The notes: generated from the letters alone by a model not told the origin. A stretch of DNA of 53,127 nucleotides from Clostridiales bacterium (GCA_015055785.1 SVHQ01000001.1:1-53127); one strand, 5' to 3'. Counted from the first letter of the stretch, positions 44,625 through 52,369 are shown. Program-made: numbers and translations.

Positions 44625-45824
44625 TTATTGATAAAACTCAAGCTTAACAACACGATTTATGTAACTGATTCCATAGCCAAAAGGTTCAACGAATACACTA
44701 TACCCGCTTTCATCAAGCCTTGCAGGCATATCATTGTCCAACCATTTTGCCAACTTGATTTTATAAGGCGACTTTATCCAATTGTTTTCGTTTTGCAACC
44801 CTACATTTGGATCTGCCGACATACCAACGTCACGCGCAACAGCATAAAAATATTTACCATCAGTCACCACGTCTGCGTTTTCTAAACAGATATCACACGG
44901 CTGCGCTTCATAAATAAAGTTTTTGTTCAACTTTATCCATTTTCCGATTTCTTCTAAAATACATTTATCGAACGCCCGAATATCCCCAGAGCCTTTCGGA
45001 CCAATATTCAATAAAAAATTACAACCGTATTTTCTACAATCTATAAGATTGCCAATCAGCTCTCTTACTGATTTATAGTTAATGTCGTTTTGAGCATACC
45101 CCCAATGGTCGTTCACTACTTGGCACATTTCACCGGCACGAGGCTTATCGTTATTATCTACATATGCCGTTGGTTTACCGCGCTCGAATGTTACACTGTC
45201 TATTTCGGGATGCCCTACTTTTCCTAACGCGGACAAACCCGTATTGTTAATAATCATCGCGTCTGGTTGATATTGACGAATTGTTCCATAGATACGGTCT
45301 TCTTGCCAGTCTTCATCTTTCTTATCCCACATTCCATCAAACCAAAAACCACCGATTTTCCCATAATTCGTACAAAGAATTTTAATACTCTCTACCAAAT
45401 AGTCTATATACGCTGGGAAATTTTCTCGATAACTTTTTTCTCTCCAATCCAAAAGCGTATGATAAAACATCGGAAGAATTTCACCCTCCCTGCAAGCCTC
45501 AACAAACTCTTTTACCAAATCTCTCCCCGTTTTGGAATGCGGTGCATCATAATCATTTAAGCCGCACGTATCAAACAACGAAAACCCATCGTGATGGCGA
45601 ACGGTTAAAGTAATATACTTGCATCCCGCTTTTTTAGCCAAACTTACAAGTTTTTTAGCCCAATTCTTTTTCACATTGAACTTATTGATAAGGCTTTCAT
45701 ACTGCTCATCGGGAACGGAGTACATATGCTTATACCATTCACCTTTTCCCTCAACGCTATATAAGCCGAAATGAATAAAGAGCCCAAATCCTAATTTTTT
45801 AAATTTTTCAATATATTCAAACAT
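44625..45824 (-). CDS. Alpha-L-fucosidase, GH29
   Basis: 399 residues without signal peptide. Family signs: W/F at F-G-L-F-I-H-F-G-L-Y-S (about 15), K-A-G-C-K-Y-I-T-L-T-V-R-H-H-D-G-F (about 68-84), and G-G-F-W-F-D-G-M-W (about 165) with the nucleophile Asp. A shorter C-terminal part than in full-length GH29 enzymes (often 450-550 residues), so the beta-sandwich is small or missing. It would release L-fucose from imported oligosaccharides in the cytoplasm. It is the first gene of the minus-strand operon, divergent from the AraC regulator, and is preceded by an AraC-motif promoter. Confidence 0.9.
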   Translation of the reverse strand: MFEYIEKFKKLGFGLFIHFGLYSVEGKGEWYKHMYSVPDEQYESLINKFNVKKNWAKKLVSLAKKAGCKYITLTVRHHDGFSLFDTCGLNDYDAPHSKTGRDLVKEFVEACREGEILPMFYHTLLDWREKSYRENFPAYIDYLVESIKILCTNYGKIGGFWFDGMWDKKDEDWQEDRIYGTIRQYQPDAMIINNTGLSALGKVGHPEIDSVTFERGKPTAYVDNNDKPRAGEMCQVVNDHWGYAQNDINYKSVRELIGNLIDCRKYGCNFLLNIGPKGSGDIRAFDKCILEEIGKWIKLNKNFIYEAQPCDICLENADVVTDGKYFYAVARDVGMSADPNVGLQNENNWIKSPYKIKLAKWLDNDMPARLDESGYSVFVEPFGYGISYINRVVKLEFYQ

Positions 45825-45969
45825 CTCTCTTTCTCTCTATAATGGTAATTTTATCCAAAAGCCAACAATCTTCTTAATCACCGCAAAAAAAACTGACTTT
45901 TTCTATTAAATTTAGCATAAATAAGCAATAAAATGAACCTAAAAGCGATTTTCAGCTTATTTTATCACA

Positions 45970-46033
45970 ATTATACTATAAAATACTTGTCAGTGTTATA
46001 AAAATCCCACCAAAAAATTTGTAAAATATCACC
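45970..46033 (-). promoter_or_regulatory. AraC-motif promoter 2 (fucosidase operon)
   Basis: -10 TATAAT at 45970-45975 (minus strand), 19 bp from the 39-bp motif at 45995-46033 (GTTATAA, TCCCACCAAA, TTGTAAAA, ATCACC on the plus strand). Same geometry as promoters 1 and 3. The leader to the fucosidase start is about 140 nt. Confidence 0.75.
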
Positions 46034-46041
46034 TTTTTAAT

Positions 46042-46075
46042 TTGACATCTTTTTTTGAATATGTTATCGTATAAT
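46042..46075 (+). promoter_or_regulatory. araC promoter, possibly leaderless
   Basis: TTGACA at 46042-46047 is followed after 17 bp by TATCGT (46065-46070); transcription would then start at about 46077, the A of the araC ATG. A better -10, TATAAT at 46070-46075, has a 22-bp spacer. No SD precedes the ATG. Leaderless expression is therefore possible. It abuts the 39-bp motif, allowing autoregulation. Confidence 0.5.
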
Positions 46076-46076
46076 T

Positions 46077-46922
46077 ATGAAACATCAAAATTATCATAAT
46101 CCCTATATGTCAGGGAAATCAGTTATCAATACTTTTGCACAATCCTTAGAAATTTCATACCACTACGGGGGAAAACATATCTTGGATTCTTCTTGGTGGC
46201 ATGAAACAGATGTCATTTGTCCCTTAACCAAAATGTTTTATATTCTGGAGGGCGAAATTTTAATCAAAATCGATAATAAAGAAATTATAGCAACTGCTGG
46301 AGAGATGATGATTATCCCAGCAGGTGTAAAGCATGATTATTGTTTAACTGAATTAAATCACGCGCACAAATTTTGGATCCATTTTGACTTAAAGATAAAC
46401 CACGCCAACTTATTCGACCATTATGATTTCCCGTATAAAATTTCCATTGGAAATAACCCGTTAATTTTTTCTTTATTTAATCAACTGACTGCTATGAAAG
46501 CCGACGAAACAACTTGGCAAAACTTAACCAAAGCCAGTATTTTGTGCCGCTTGGTTGATTTCTACATTAAACAATGTCCAATAAAACTTAAAAACAAGAA
46601 TGACTTTATTTGGATGATTGTTGAATACATCAACAATAATTATATGGAAAAAATAAACCTTTCTGAGCTTGCCCAACGCGCACATTTAAGCATCAATCAA
46701 TTTCTTCGTCGCTTTAAAACTGTTATGGGTACAACCCCAATCCAATATATAAATTTTTTGCGTTTAGATCACGCCAAACATCTTATTGAACAAACAGACA
46801 AACCCATCAGTCTCATTATGGAAGAAACGGGATTCTATGATTCTGCTCACTTTTCAAAAAGCTTCAAAGCATATTTTAATTATTCCCCTAGTCGTTATCG
46901 AGAATTGTATAAAAAGATATAA
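46077..46922 (+). CDS. AraC-family transcriptional activator
   Basis: 281 residues. The N-terminal half is a cupin-type ligand domain (F-Y-I-L-E-G-E-I-L-I-K-I-D, M-M-I-I-P-A-G-V-K-H-D-Y, about 50-90). The C-terminal 100 residues hold two helix-turn-helix units: N-L-S-E-L-A-Q-R-A-H-L-S-I-N-Q-F-L-R-R-F-K (about 197-218) and I-S-L-I-M-E-E-T-G-F-Y-D-S-A-H-F-S-K-S-F-K (about 245-265), then P-S-R-Y-R. It should sense a sugar and activate transcription. It diverges from the fucosidase operon, and three copies of a candidate binding site lie before three minus-strand units. Unusually, no SD is present. Confidence 0.9.
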   Translation: MKHQNYHNPYMSGKSVINTFAQSLEISYHYGGKHILDSSWWHETDVICPLTKMFYILEGEILIKIDNKEIIATAGEMMIIPAGVKHDYCLTELNHAHKFWIHFDLKINHANLFDHYDFPYKISIGNNPLIFSLFNQLTAMKADETTWQNLTKASILCRLVDFYIKQCPIKLKNKNDFIWMIVEYINNNYMEKINLSELAQRAHLSINQFLRRFKTVMGTTPIQYINFLRLDHAKHLIEQTDKPISLIMEETGFYDSAHFSKSFKAYFNYSPSRYRELYKKI

Positions 46923-46990
46923 ATGTTTTCATATATCAAGCAACAATTTCATTTCCATTTTTTAGTATTGCACTTAGCTTCCTGCTCTGC

Positions 46991-48229
46991 TTATCGTTTT
47001 ACTCGAATTATGTTGATAAGTGCGTAACAAAGCGCAACGGCAACCGCCGACAAGCACAAACCAAACAGAATCCAAAAAACAAAATTCCACCCACCCATGT
47101 CTGCGATTAATCCAAGTCCATACGCGCTTATCGTACTACCTAAATAGCAAAATCCGTTTAAAACACCCGCCAGCAAACCTGACGGGATTTTTTCTTTCCA
47201 GTATAACGGAACCATACTCGTGACAACGTTATTTATACCCGACATTAAACAAGAAACAATCCCAAAACACCCCAGCGTAATAGCAACCCAACCCTTAGGC
47301 ATACAGAGAATCACTAATCCGATACATACAGCGGAAACTCCAAACAGTACAGCGCACAACACTACGAAGTCTTTGATTTTTTTATGTAAAGTCACCGCAA
47401 CCGTCGTACCGAAAATCGCCAAAATCGGCAGTATCATCGTCAATAAAATACTGACGTAATCAGGCAAAGAGTATTCCTCTTTCAAAATCATCGGCACCCA
47501 CGTTGTCAAGCCGTCTTTAACCAGATTGTCGCACACGGCAAACAAAGCCATAATACAAATAGGCACCCACAGCCAGCCAAGCTTATTTTTTTCTATCGAG
47601 TCAGTCTGATCTTGTTGATCGGTGTCGTATGTTTCCGAGTTTCTTTTTGTTAATTTGGGATACAACAGAAGCCATAAAACTGCAATCAACGGCAATAAAA
47701 TCCCCGCAAGAAAAAACATCAACTCATAAACGCCAAACGCTGTGAACAATGCGCTAAATCCATACACGAAAAAAGTCCCTGTTGCGACTGTTGTCCCCAT
47801 CGTCAACACCGCGCGACCTATATTTTCTTTGTCAAGTGTCTCCGACAGCAGCCGAATCAACGACGGCCAAAGCACCGACAGCGCCGCACCGTTAATTAAC
47901 CAAAAATATTTAATAAGGACAAAATTATTCAACAGCCCGACCAACAAGTTCATCAAGCCCGACGTCAATAAACTGCCAAATACAAACCATCGAATATTGT
48001 ACTTTTTACAAAATAAACCGTTTATGATTTGTCCAATACCATATGCAAAAAAGAAAAAAGTACTTACCATTCCCGCCGTCGAATGTGAAATTGAGTACGT
48101 ACTTTCTATTTGTGTAATATTAGCGTTATAGCCTAATTTTCCCAAATACGAACACGTATATACCACTCAACACAACGCAATCAACAAAGTCGTCGTGCTG
48201 AACTTACTTTTTTCTTTTTGATTTTGCAT
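46991..48229 (-). pseudogene. MFS transporter interrupted by an in-frame TGA
   Basis: An ATG at 48229 with GGAGGGT upstream starts M-Q-N-Q-K-E-K-S-K-F-S-T-T-T-L-L-I-A-L-C, then TGA at 48167-48169, then V-V-Y-T-C-S-Y-L-G-K-L-G-Y-N-A-N-I in the same frame to 46991. The sequence across the TGA is exactly what is expected at the first helix of a glycerol-phosphate/sugar-phosphate type MFS protein (L-C-W-V-V-Y-T...Y-L-G-K-L-G-Y), so TGA probably replaces TGG (Trp). The remaining 391 residues have about eleven helices and look intact. Possibilities: nonsense mutation, readthrough, or start at the GTG just after the TGA (no SD). Other genes here end in TGA, so global recoding is unlikely. Confidence 0.75.
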
Positions 48230-48406
48230 TATATCTACCCTCCATTTTACAACGATTAAATGCTGTTCTCGATTGATAATGTACCGAGAAACGTACTAAT
48301 GCCGTAATTATTAATCTCGCAATGTATTCCCTACGATATATACATTTTCGTAGACTACTCTGTCCGCTATAATTAACTATTGAATTTGATTATCGCTTCC
48401 GATTTT
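48230..48406. other. Leader region of the MFS gene
   Basis: No gene is seen. If transcription starts from AraC-motif promoter 3, this stretch and part of the duplicated region make a leader of about 310 nt, much longer than for the fucosidase. It has several short dyads such as CGTAG / CTACG around 48328-48355, but no riboswitch class is recognised. Confidence 0.4.
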
Positions 48407-48546
48407 TTCTCTCTATAATGGTAATTTTATCTAAAAGCCAGCAATTTTCCTAATCACTACAGAAAGAAACCGACTTTTTCTATTAATTTAGCATAAATAA
48501 GCAACAAATTAATGCATAGAAGCGATTTTCCCCTTATACTACCCCA

Positions 48547-48610
48547 ATTATACTATAAAAAATTTATCAGTGTTATAAAAATCCCACTAATAAAATTGTA
48601 AAATATCACC
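48547..48610 (-). promoter_or_regulatory. AraC-motif promoter 3 (MFS transporter)
   Basis: -10 TATAAT at 48547-48552 (minus strand), 19 bp from the 39-bp motif at 48572-48610. Relative to copy 2 of the family the motif differs at four positions only. It directs transcription toward the MFS gene. Confidence 0.7.
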
Positions 48611-48649
48611 TTTTTATTCAACATTTTTTTAATATGTTATCGTATAATT

Positions 48650-48700
48650 ATGAAACATCAATATTATCATAATCCCTATATGTCAGGGAAATCGGCTATC
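48650..48700 (+). pseudogene. Truncated second araC gene
   Basis: ATG 48650 followed by M-K-H-Q-Y-Y-H-N-P-Y-M-S-G-K-S-A-I, nearly identical to the start of the intact AraC protein (Q-N-Y and S-V-I there). After codon 17 the similarity ends and the open frame continues into unrelated residues to 48853. The missing ligand and DNA-binding parts make it non-functional. Loss may be linked to insertion of the integrase module that follows. Confidence 0.8.
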
Positions 48701-48840
48701 CATAGAGTAAACCAGACGTTGTTAAATTTTTATGTTTTAGAATTCCCCCTCAATTTTCTACCATTTCTCCCACTTCGCTCTAGGGCGTATCTCTATGCCC
48801 AAAAAAACTACACGTTTTCATGTTTCACCTTAAAAGCAAA

Positions 48841-48879
48841 AAGAGCCTACTAAAAACAAAGATGTTTTTAGCGGCTCTT
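48841..48879. terminator. Long hairpin after the araC remnant
   Basis: AAGAGCC...CTAAAAAC pairs with GTTTTTAG...GGCTCTT across a 6-nt loop with small mismatches. No long T run on either side. Possibly the scar or terminator of a lost element. Confidence 0.45.
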
Positions 48880-48905
48880 ACCTTTCCTATAATATTAAAT
48901 TCAAT

Positions 48906-48940
48906 AAAAAGATGCCGCATACCTTACGATACACGGCATC
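48906..48940 (-). terminator. Intrinsic terminator, minus strand
   Basis: GATGCCG / CGGCATC (7-bp perfect, longer with inner pairs) followed on the minus strand by TTTTTATT. No gene ends here on the minus strand; the sequence upstream (48941-49120) has no ORF, so it may end a short non-coding transcript. Confidence 0.6.
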
Positions 48941-49174
48941 GTAGAATATACCCTCTCGTAAAGTTGCGACACCTCATTTCCATTTACACTACTGCCACAA
49001 GGGATTTTGTATAAACGCGATTAGATATAATCCTACCGAAAGAATTATATCCCAAGTAACAGTTTTTATGAAATTAGTGTAAATTACTCCTTTTTAATTA
49101 GAAATGAGATAGTCGCATAATTATTATACGCAATTCTTTCCCATTTGTCAATATTAAAACAAGAAATTTAATCA

Positions 49175-49417
49175 AAATCTTCCCCTTTTCCAACATTATG
49201 CCTGTATCAGAAAAAGCCGTTGCTGTCAAGGGGAAAATATTGTTTCATTTTATCTATTTGCCTACAAGTTGTTTTTCAATTCGTAGGTATTTTTTATTGA
49301 AAACAATATTTTCCTGCGGTTCCCTTTTCCTTGACAGCTTAGGCTTTTTCCGATAAAGGGGCGGTGGAAAAGAGTCCTTCGGCTCTTTTCCACTCTTATA
49401 TATCTTGGGGAAGATTT
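49175..49417. repeat. Large nested inverted repeat upstream of the integrase module
   Basis: Symmetric arms from outside in: AAATCTTCCCC (49175) with GGGGAAGATTT (49407); TATCaGAAAAAGCC (49205) with GGCTTTTTCcGATA (49342); GCTGTCAAGG (49222) with CCTTGACAGC (49329); GGAAAATATTGTTT (49232) with AAACAATATTTTCC (49301); CCTACAAGTTG (49261) with CAATTCGTAGG. The right arm has a 14-nt insertion and its own hairpin (GTGGAAAAGAG / CTCTTTTCCAC, 49364-49393). No ORF. Candidate oriT, recombination-accessory or replication site of the integrating element; function inferred. Confidence 0.75.
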
Positions 49418-49573
49418 GGGTTTTATTCTATTTTTATCTTAATTTCATTATAGTTTTTCTTTCTTAAAAAAGGAGAAGTTTTCTTTTACAATTATTTGCG
49501 TGAATATTTGCAGTTTGAATTATTCATTCGTTTTTTGCAGTTATCCACAAAATAAATAAAAGGAGTGAAATTT

Positions 49574-49759
49574 ATGGCAAGAATGAGAACCATCAGAGAA
49601 GCCTTGAAACAAATTAAGGAACTCGATCCAAATACTTCGGTAACGTACAACTTTATTAAACAAGCGTGCGAAACCAAAACCGTACATTCTATTCGACTGA
49701 ATAAAAAGTATTTGGTAAATCTCGACGAACTTTTAAAACTATTATCAATGGAGGAATAA
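49574..49759 (+). CDS. Excisionase-like small protein, 61 aa
   Basis: ATG 49574 has AGGAG eight bases upstream; the upstream in-frame GTG overlaps that SD. The protein (M-A-R-M-R-T-I-R-E-A-L-K-Q-I-K-E-L-D-P, T-S-V-T-Y-N-F-I-K-Q-A-C, then V-N-L-D-E-L-L-K-L-L) looks like a MerR/Xis-type winged-helix domain used as a recombination directionality factor. It ends 2 bp before the integrase. The same domain recurs twice in the gene after the integrase. Confidence 0.75.
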   Translation: MARMRTIREALKQIKELDPNTSVTYNFIKQACETKTVHSIRLNKKYLVNLDELLKLLSMEE

Positions 49760-49761
49760 CT

Positions 49762-51168
49762 ATGGCAACAATCACAAAAAGAACTCTCAAAACAGGCGAA
49801 CTCGTTTACGATATTCGCGTTAAACTATCCGATGAAGGAAGCGGAAGAAAAATCCGAAAAGCTATGACTTGGCGACCTGAAAACGGAATATCAGAAAAGA
49901 AAGCGGACAAAGAAGTAATTCTAATTGCGGATAAATACGAGCAAGAATTACAAGCTGCTATTTCTGGCAGTATCGCAACACCAAATCCTACGGGTATAAC
50001 ATTTGCAAAGCTGGCGGAAGAATGGCGAGAAATGATAAAAAATACCTGCTCTCTATCTTATTACGTCAAAACCGAAGAACACCTTTCTTTTGCGAATCAA
50101 TATATCGGTGGTTACAAAGTAATGTCACTTACCCCATCTATCTTACAAAACTACTTTGATATTTTAGACGCACGCAGAAAAACGACTATCCGTATAAAAC
50201 CAAAGCCCGATTTTGAACAAACCATTAACGCATACAACACAATTCCTAAAAGTAAAATAAAAGAACATATTTCCATACGCATTTTGAATAGAGCCTGCAA
50301 AGGACAAAACGTTAGCTTACAATGGGCCGAGCAATTATGCAGCTTAACGAACATTGACTTCTATCTATTGTTTGAAAAGCAAGAAGTTAAAGAGCCCTAT
50401 GCTTGGGAAACAACCGTACAATACAAGCGCACCGTCCGTTCCGTATTATCCTTCGCCAAAAAGAAACGCTTAATACAAGACAACTGGGCGTCGGCACAGT
50501 ACGTAACCTATCCTAAAAAGGTTGTAAAGCCCATCAAAGTTATGGGTGATAAGGAAACACAAAAATTCTTTGATGTTTTATCAAAATGGAAAGACATTCG
50601 TCAAAAAACAGCTCTTTACATTTTCCTTTTTACAGGCTTTCGTCGTGGCGAAGTATGCGGGCTTGAATGGCAGGATATTGATTTTGAAAACCATACAATT
50701 TGCGTACAACGCTCTGTCATTTTTGTAAAAGGCTACGGCTTAATAGAAAAAGAACCAAAAACGGAAAAATCAAAACGTACAATCTCCGTTTCCAGCTCTC
50801 TAATCGACGTATTAAAAGAATACCGTAAATACTGGCTAAAATTACGCGAAATTTGCGGTGATTATATGCAACCGTCAAATAAACTGTTTACCAATGAAAA
50901 AGGCGGTTTTATCAACCCAGATTTAGTCTTAAAATGGCTTAAAAATATGTTAAAACAAGCAGGCGTAGCTTCTTATACTTTACACAGTTTGCGTCACACC
51001 TGCATTACTTTACAACTCTTAAACGGCGTTCCGCTTGTTACAGCGTCAGCACGAGCAGGACACTCACGAACTAGCACAACAAGTGATATTTACGCACACT
51101 TCTTGAAATCAAGCGATATGCAAGCCGCCGACGTTTTAGACAGTCTATTCACGAAAAACTCAAATTAA
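49762..51168 (+). CDS. Tyrosine-type site-specific integrase, 468 aa
   Basis: The N-terminal region has an AP2-like arm-binding start (T-K-R-T-L-K-T-G-E-L-V-Y-D-I-R-V), then a SAM-like core-binding domain that contains an insertion of about 80 residues (about 135-210) not usual in the family. The catalytic domain is complete: F-T-G-F-R-R-G-E-V-C-G-L (Arg I, about 293), K in the beta strands near 330, H-S-L-R-H-T-C (HxxR, about 410), A-G-H-S-R-T-S-T-T-S-D-I-Y (His and nucleophile Tyr, about 433-445). It should integrate and excise an element at an att site, with the flanking Xis-like proteins. Located next to a putative ncRNA whose 3' end faces it. Confidence 0.9.
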   Translation: MATITKRTLKTGELVYDIRVKLSDEGSGRKIRKAMTWRPENGISEKKADKEVILIADKYEQELQAAISGSIATPNPTGITFAKLAEEWREMIKNTCSLSYYVKTEEHLSFANQYIGGYKVMSLTPSILQNYFDILDARRKTTIRIKPKPDFEQTINAYNTIPKSKIKEHISIRILNRACKGQNVSLQWAEQLCSLTNIDFYLLFEKQEVKEPYAWETTVQYKRTVRSVLSFAKKKRLIQDNWASAQYVTYPKKVVKPIKVMGDKETQKFFDVLSKWKDIRQKTALYIFLFTGFRRGEVCGLEWQDIDFENHTICVQRSVIFVKGYGLIEKEPKTEKSKRTISVSSSLIDVLKEYRKYWLKLREICGDYMQPSNKLFTNEKGGFINPDLVLKWLKNMLKQAGVASYTLHSLRHTCITLQLLNGVPLVTASARAGHSRTSTTSDIYAHFLKSSDMQAADVLDSLFTKNSN

Positions 51169-51181
51169 AGGAAGAAAAACT

Positions 51182-51838
51182 ATGTACTTACCCAGATTAA
51201 GAAAATTATCCGACGCTTACGAAGAAATCAAGCGTTTAGATCCAGAAACGGCTTTAACTTTCCGCCAACTGCGCTCTATGGCTGAACGACGAGATTTAAC
51301 TATCTTAAAATATAATAATGCGTGGGTTGTAAATATGGACGAACTTTTCGCTCATTTTACAACTCGCGGCGTTACGCGCTGTATAAACGAAAACTTTTGG
51401 CAAAACGAGTTCGCGACAATTTGCCCCAAAGGTAGTATAATGACTCTCCCTGACCTTTGCCTACTTTTTCAAAATCAAGATTCTAACAGCCTTATTTATA
51501 ACAGAAATTTACGTAAATTTCTACAAGAAAACGATGAATTATACATTGCTCTTAATCAAAATAGATGGTTTATAAATTTCCCCGAATTTTATCGCAAAAT
51601 CAATCCGCTTGGAGTTTGTCAAAAAGAAACGTTGCCAAGAATTAGGGGGCAGATATCAGCTCTAAAATTGATTAAACAAACCTACCCGAAACCTAAAATT
51701 AAAAAGGAATACCTTTTACAAATTCTACAAATGAGCACCGTCAAAAAATATCAAATCGGCGGACATTGGCTAATCAACTACGATGAATTTGAGCAAGAGT
51801 TTTTACGGCATTTCTACGTTGTAAAAAAGACAAACTAA
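51182..51838 (+). CDS. Triple-domain Xis-like protein, 218 aa
   Basis: Starts 13 bp after the integrase with GGAAG before the ATG. Residues 1-60 (L-P-R-L-R-K-L-S-D-A-Y-E-E-I-K-R-L-D-P...V-N-M-D-E-L-F) align with the 61-aa protein upstream of the integrase. The C-terminal 60 residues (L-P-R-I-R-G-Q-I-S-A-L-K-L-I-K-Q-T...I-N-Y-D-E-F) are a second copy, and the middle (about 80-135, ending F-I-N-F-P-E-F) is a diverged related unit. Three DNA-binding units in one chain next to an integrase suggest a multivalent directionality factor or regulator. No known family name. Confidence 0.75.
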   Translation: MYLPRLRKLSDAYEEIKRLDPETALTFRQLRSMAERRDLTILKYNNAWVVNMDELFAHFTTRGVTRCINENFWQNEFATICPKGSIMTLPDLCLLFQNQDSNSLIYNRNLRKFLQENDELYIALNQNRWFINFPEFYRKINPLGVCQKETLPRIRGQISALKLIKQTYPKPKIKKEYLLQILQMSTVKKYQIGGHWLINYDEFEQEFLRHFYVVKKTN

Positions 51839-51873
51839 AAGCACCTGTTTTCATAAAAACAAGTGCTTTTTTT
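51837..51873 (+). terminator. Terminator of the integrase operon
   Basis: AAAAGCACcTGTTTT / AAAACAaGTGCTTTT (one mismatch, 4-nt loop) followed by a T run. It overlaps the stop codon of the triple-domain gene. Confidence 0.9.
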
Positions 51874-52044
51874 CTATTATTTTACATTTTGTATATACTG
51901 CATAAATGATAAAAAATACAAGTTTTCGCAAAGGAAAATGTAGCGTTTCCATAGACCGACTTTCACCCTTGGGCCAATAGCGGGCCAATAAAAAAGCCTT
52001 ATTCATTTATACAATGAGAAAAATGAACGAAACTATCATAAAAA
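51874..52044. other. Probable element border
   Basis: No gene. A tandem GGGCCAATA-2-GGGCCAATA repeat lies at about 51971-51990. The stretch sits between the integrase terminator and the 3' end of the putative ncRNA; a right attachment site is expected near here, but its partner was not found in the window. Confidence 0.4.
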
Positions 52045-52207
52045 ACAACAAAAAACGGACTTTTTAGCCCGTTTTTACAAAAACTTCGTTATTAAATATA
52101 TCCATTATGCAATTATCTTCCACTCTTGGGAAGCTGCCGCCATACCGCTAGGCGACACCTGCATTGCATAAATTGTGGATAGAAGAACATTCGCCTTCCC
52201 TTTCAAC
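52045..52207 (-). ncRNA. Structured small RNA candidate
   Basis: A perfect sigma-70 promoter at one end and an intrinsic terminator at the other define a transcript of about 160 nt without an ORF. Visible pairing on the minus strand: a basal stem UAUCCA plus UUAUGCAAU (plus-strand 52163-52181 with 52099-52113; 15 bp with a 4-nt bulge), enclosing two hairpins, GUCGCC/GGCGGC (52136-52156) and CUUCC/GGAAG (52117-52133). That is a three-way junction. It does not show the SRP domain IV, tmRNA, 6S or T-box signatures that I know. Its 3' end faces the integrase, as is common for integration targets. Confidence 0.55.
52051..52076 (-). terminator. Bidirectional terminator at the ncRNA 3' end
   Basis: AAAAACGG / CCGTTTTT, with central AC-TTTTTA-GC. 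U runs follow on both strands (minus: TTTTTTGTTGTTTTT). Confidence 0.8.
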
Positions 52208-52213
52208 ACGCTT

Positions 52214-52242
52214 ATTATAGCCGTTTTTTGGAAAAATGTCAA
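52214..52242 (-). promoter_or_regulatory. Consensus sigma-70 promoter of the ncRNA
   Basis: Minus strand: TTGACA (52237-52242), 17-bp spacer, TATAAT (52214-52219). Both hexamers are perfect, implying high constitutive expression. Confidence 0.85.
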
Positions 52243-52369
52243 TGCTTTTCCCTATATTCAAGCAAAATAATTAAGAAAATAATTTCCTCTTCCGTGAATA
52301 TTTCCTCCCAACTTTATGCAATTCATTTTTTTAATTTAAGTGGCTATGTTCTCGAAACAAAGCTCGCCG

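Larger units (their letters stand above)
45831..46127. repeat. Duplicated divergent promoter region, copy 1
   Basis: This stretch, from just upstream of the fucosidase gene to codon 17 of araC, recurs at 48407-48700 with most positions identical by eye. Shared blocks include TTCTCTCTATAATGGTAATT, TTTAGCATAAATAAGCAA and TGTTATCGTATAATTATGAA. Confidence 0.85.
48407..48700. repeat. Duplicated divergent promoter region, copy 2
   Basis: Partner of 45831-46127. Homology begins at the TTCTCTCTATAATGG block and stops abruptly after codon 17 of the araC copy, where unrelated sequence starts. It carries its own AraC motif and -10 box. Confidence 0.85.

Noticed and set aside
46991..48229. Genome-wide reading of TGA as tryptophan
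   Set aside because: Several genes in the window end in TGA (for example at 1521-1523 and 18801-18803) without useful extension, and other genes use TGG for Trp.
48820..49014. 64-codon plus-strand ORF after the araC remnant
   Set aside because: It runs through two hairpins including a minus-strand terminator, has no SD, and its sequence is low-complexity.
49364..49393. Standalone terminator GTGGAAAAGAG / CTCTTTTCCAC
   Set aside because: No T run follows on either strand; treated as part of the larger nested inverted repeat.
48966..52160. GCGACACCT as direct-repeat att sites at 48966-48974 and 52152-52160
   Set aside because: Nine bases (with weak extension) is too short to be meaningful over 3 kb; similar 9-mers are expected by chance.
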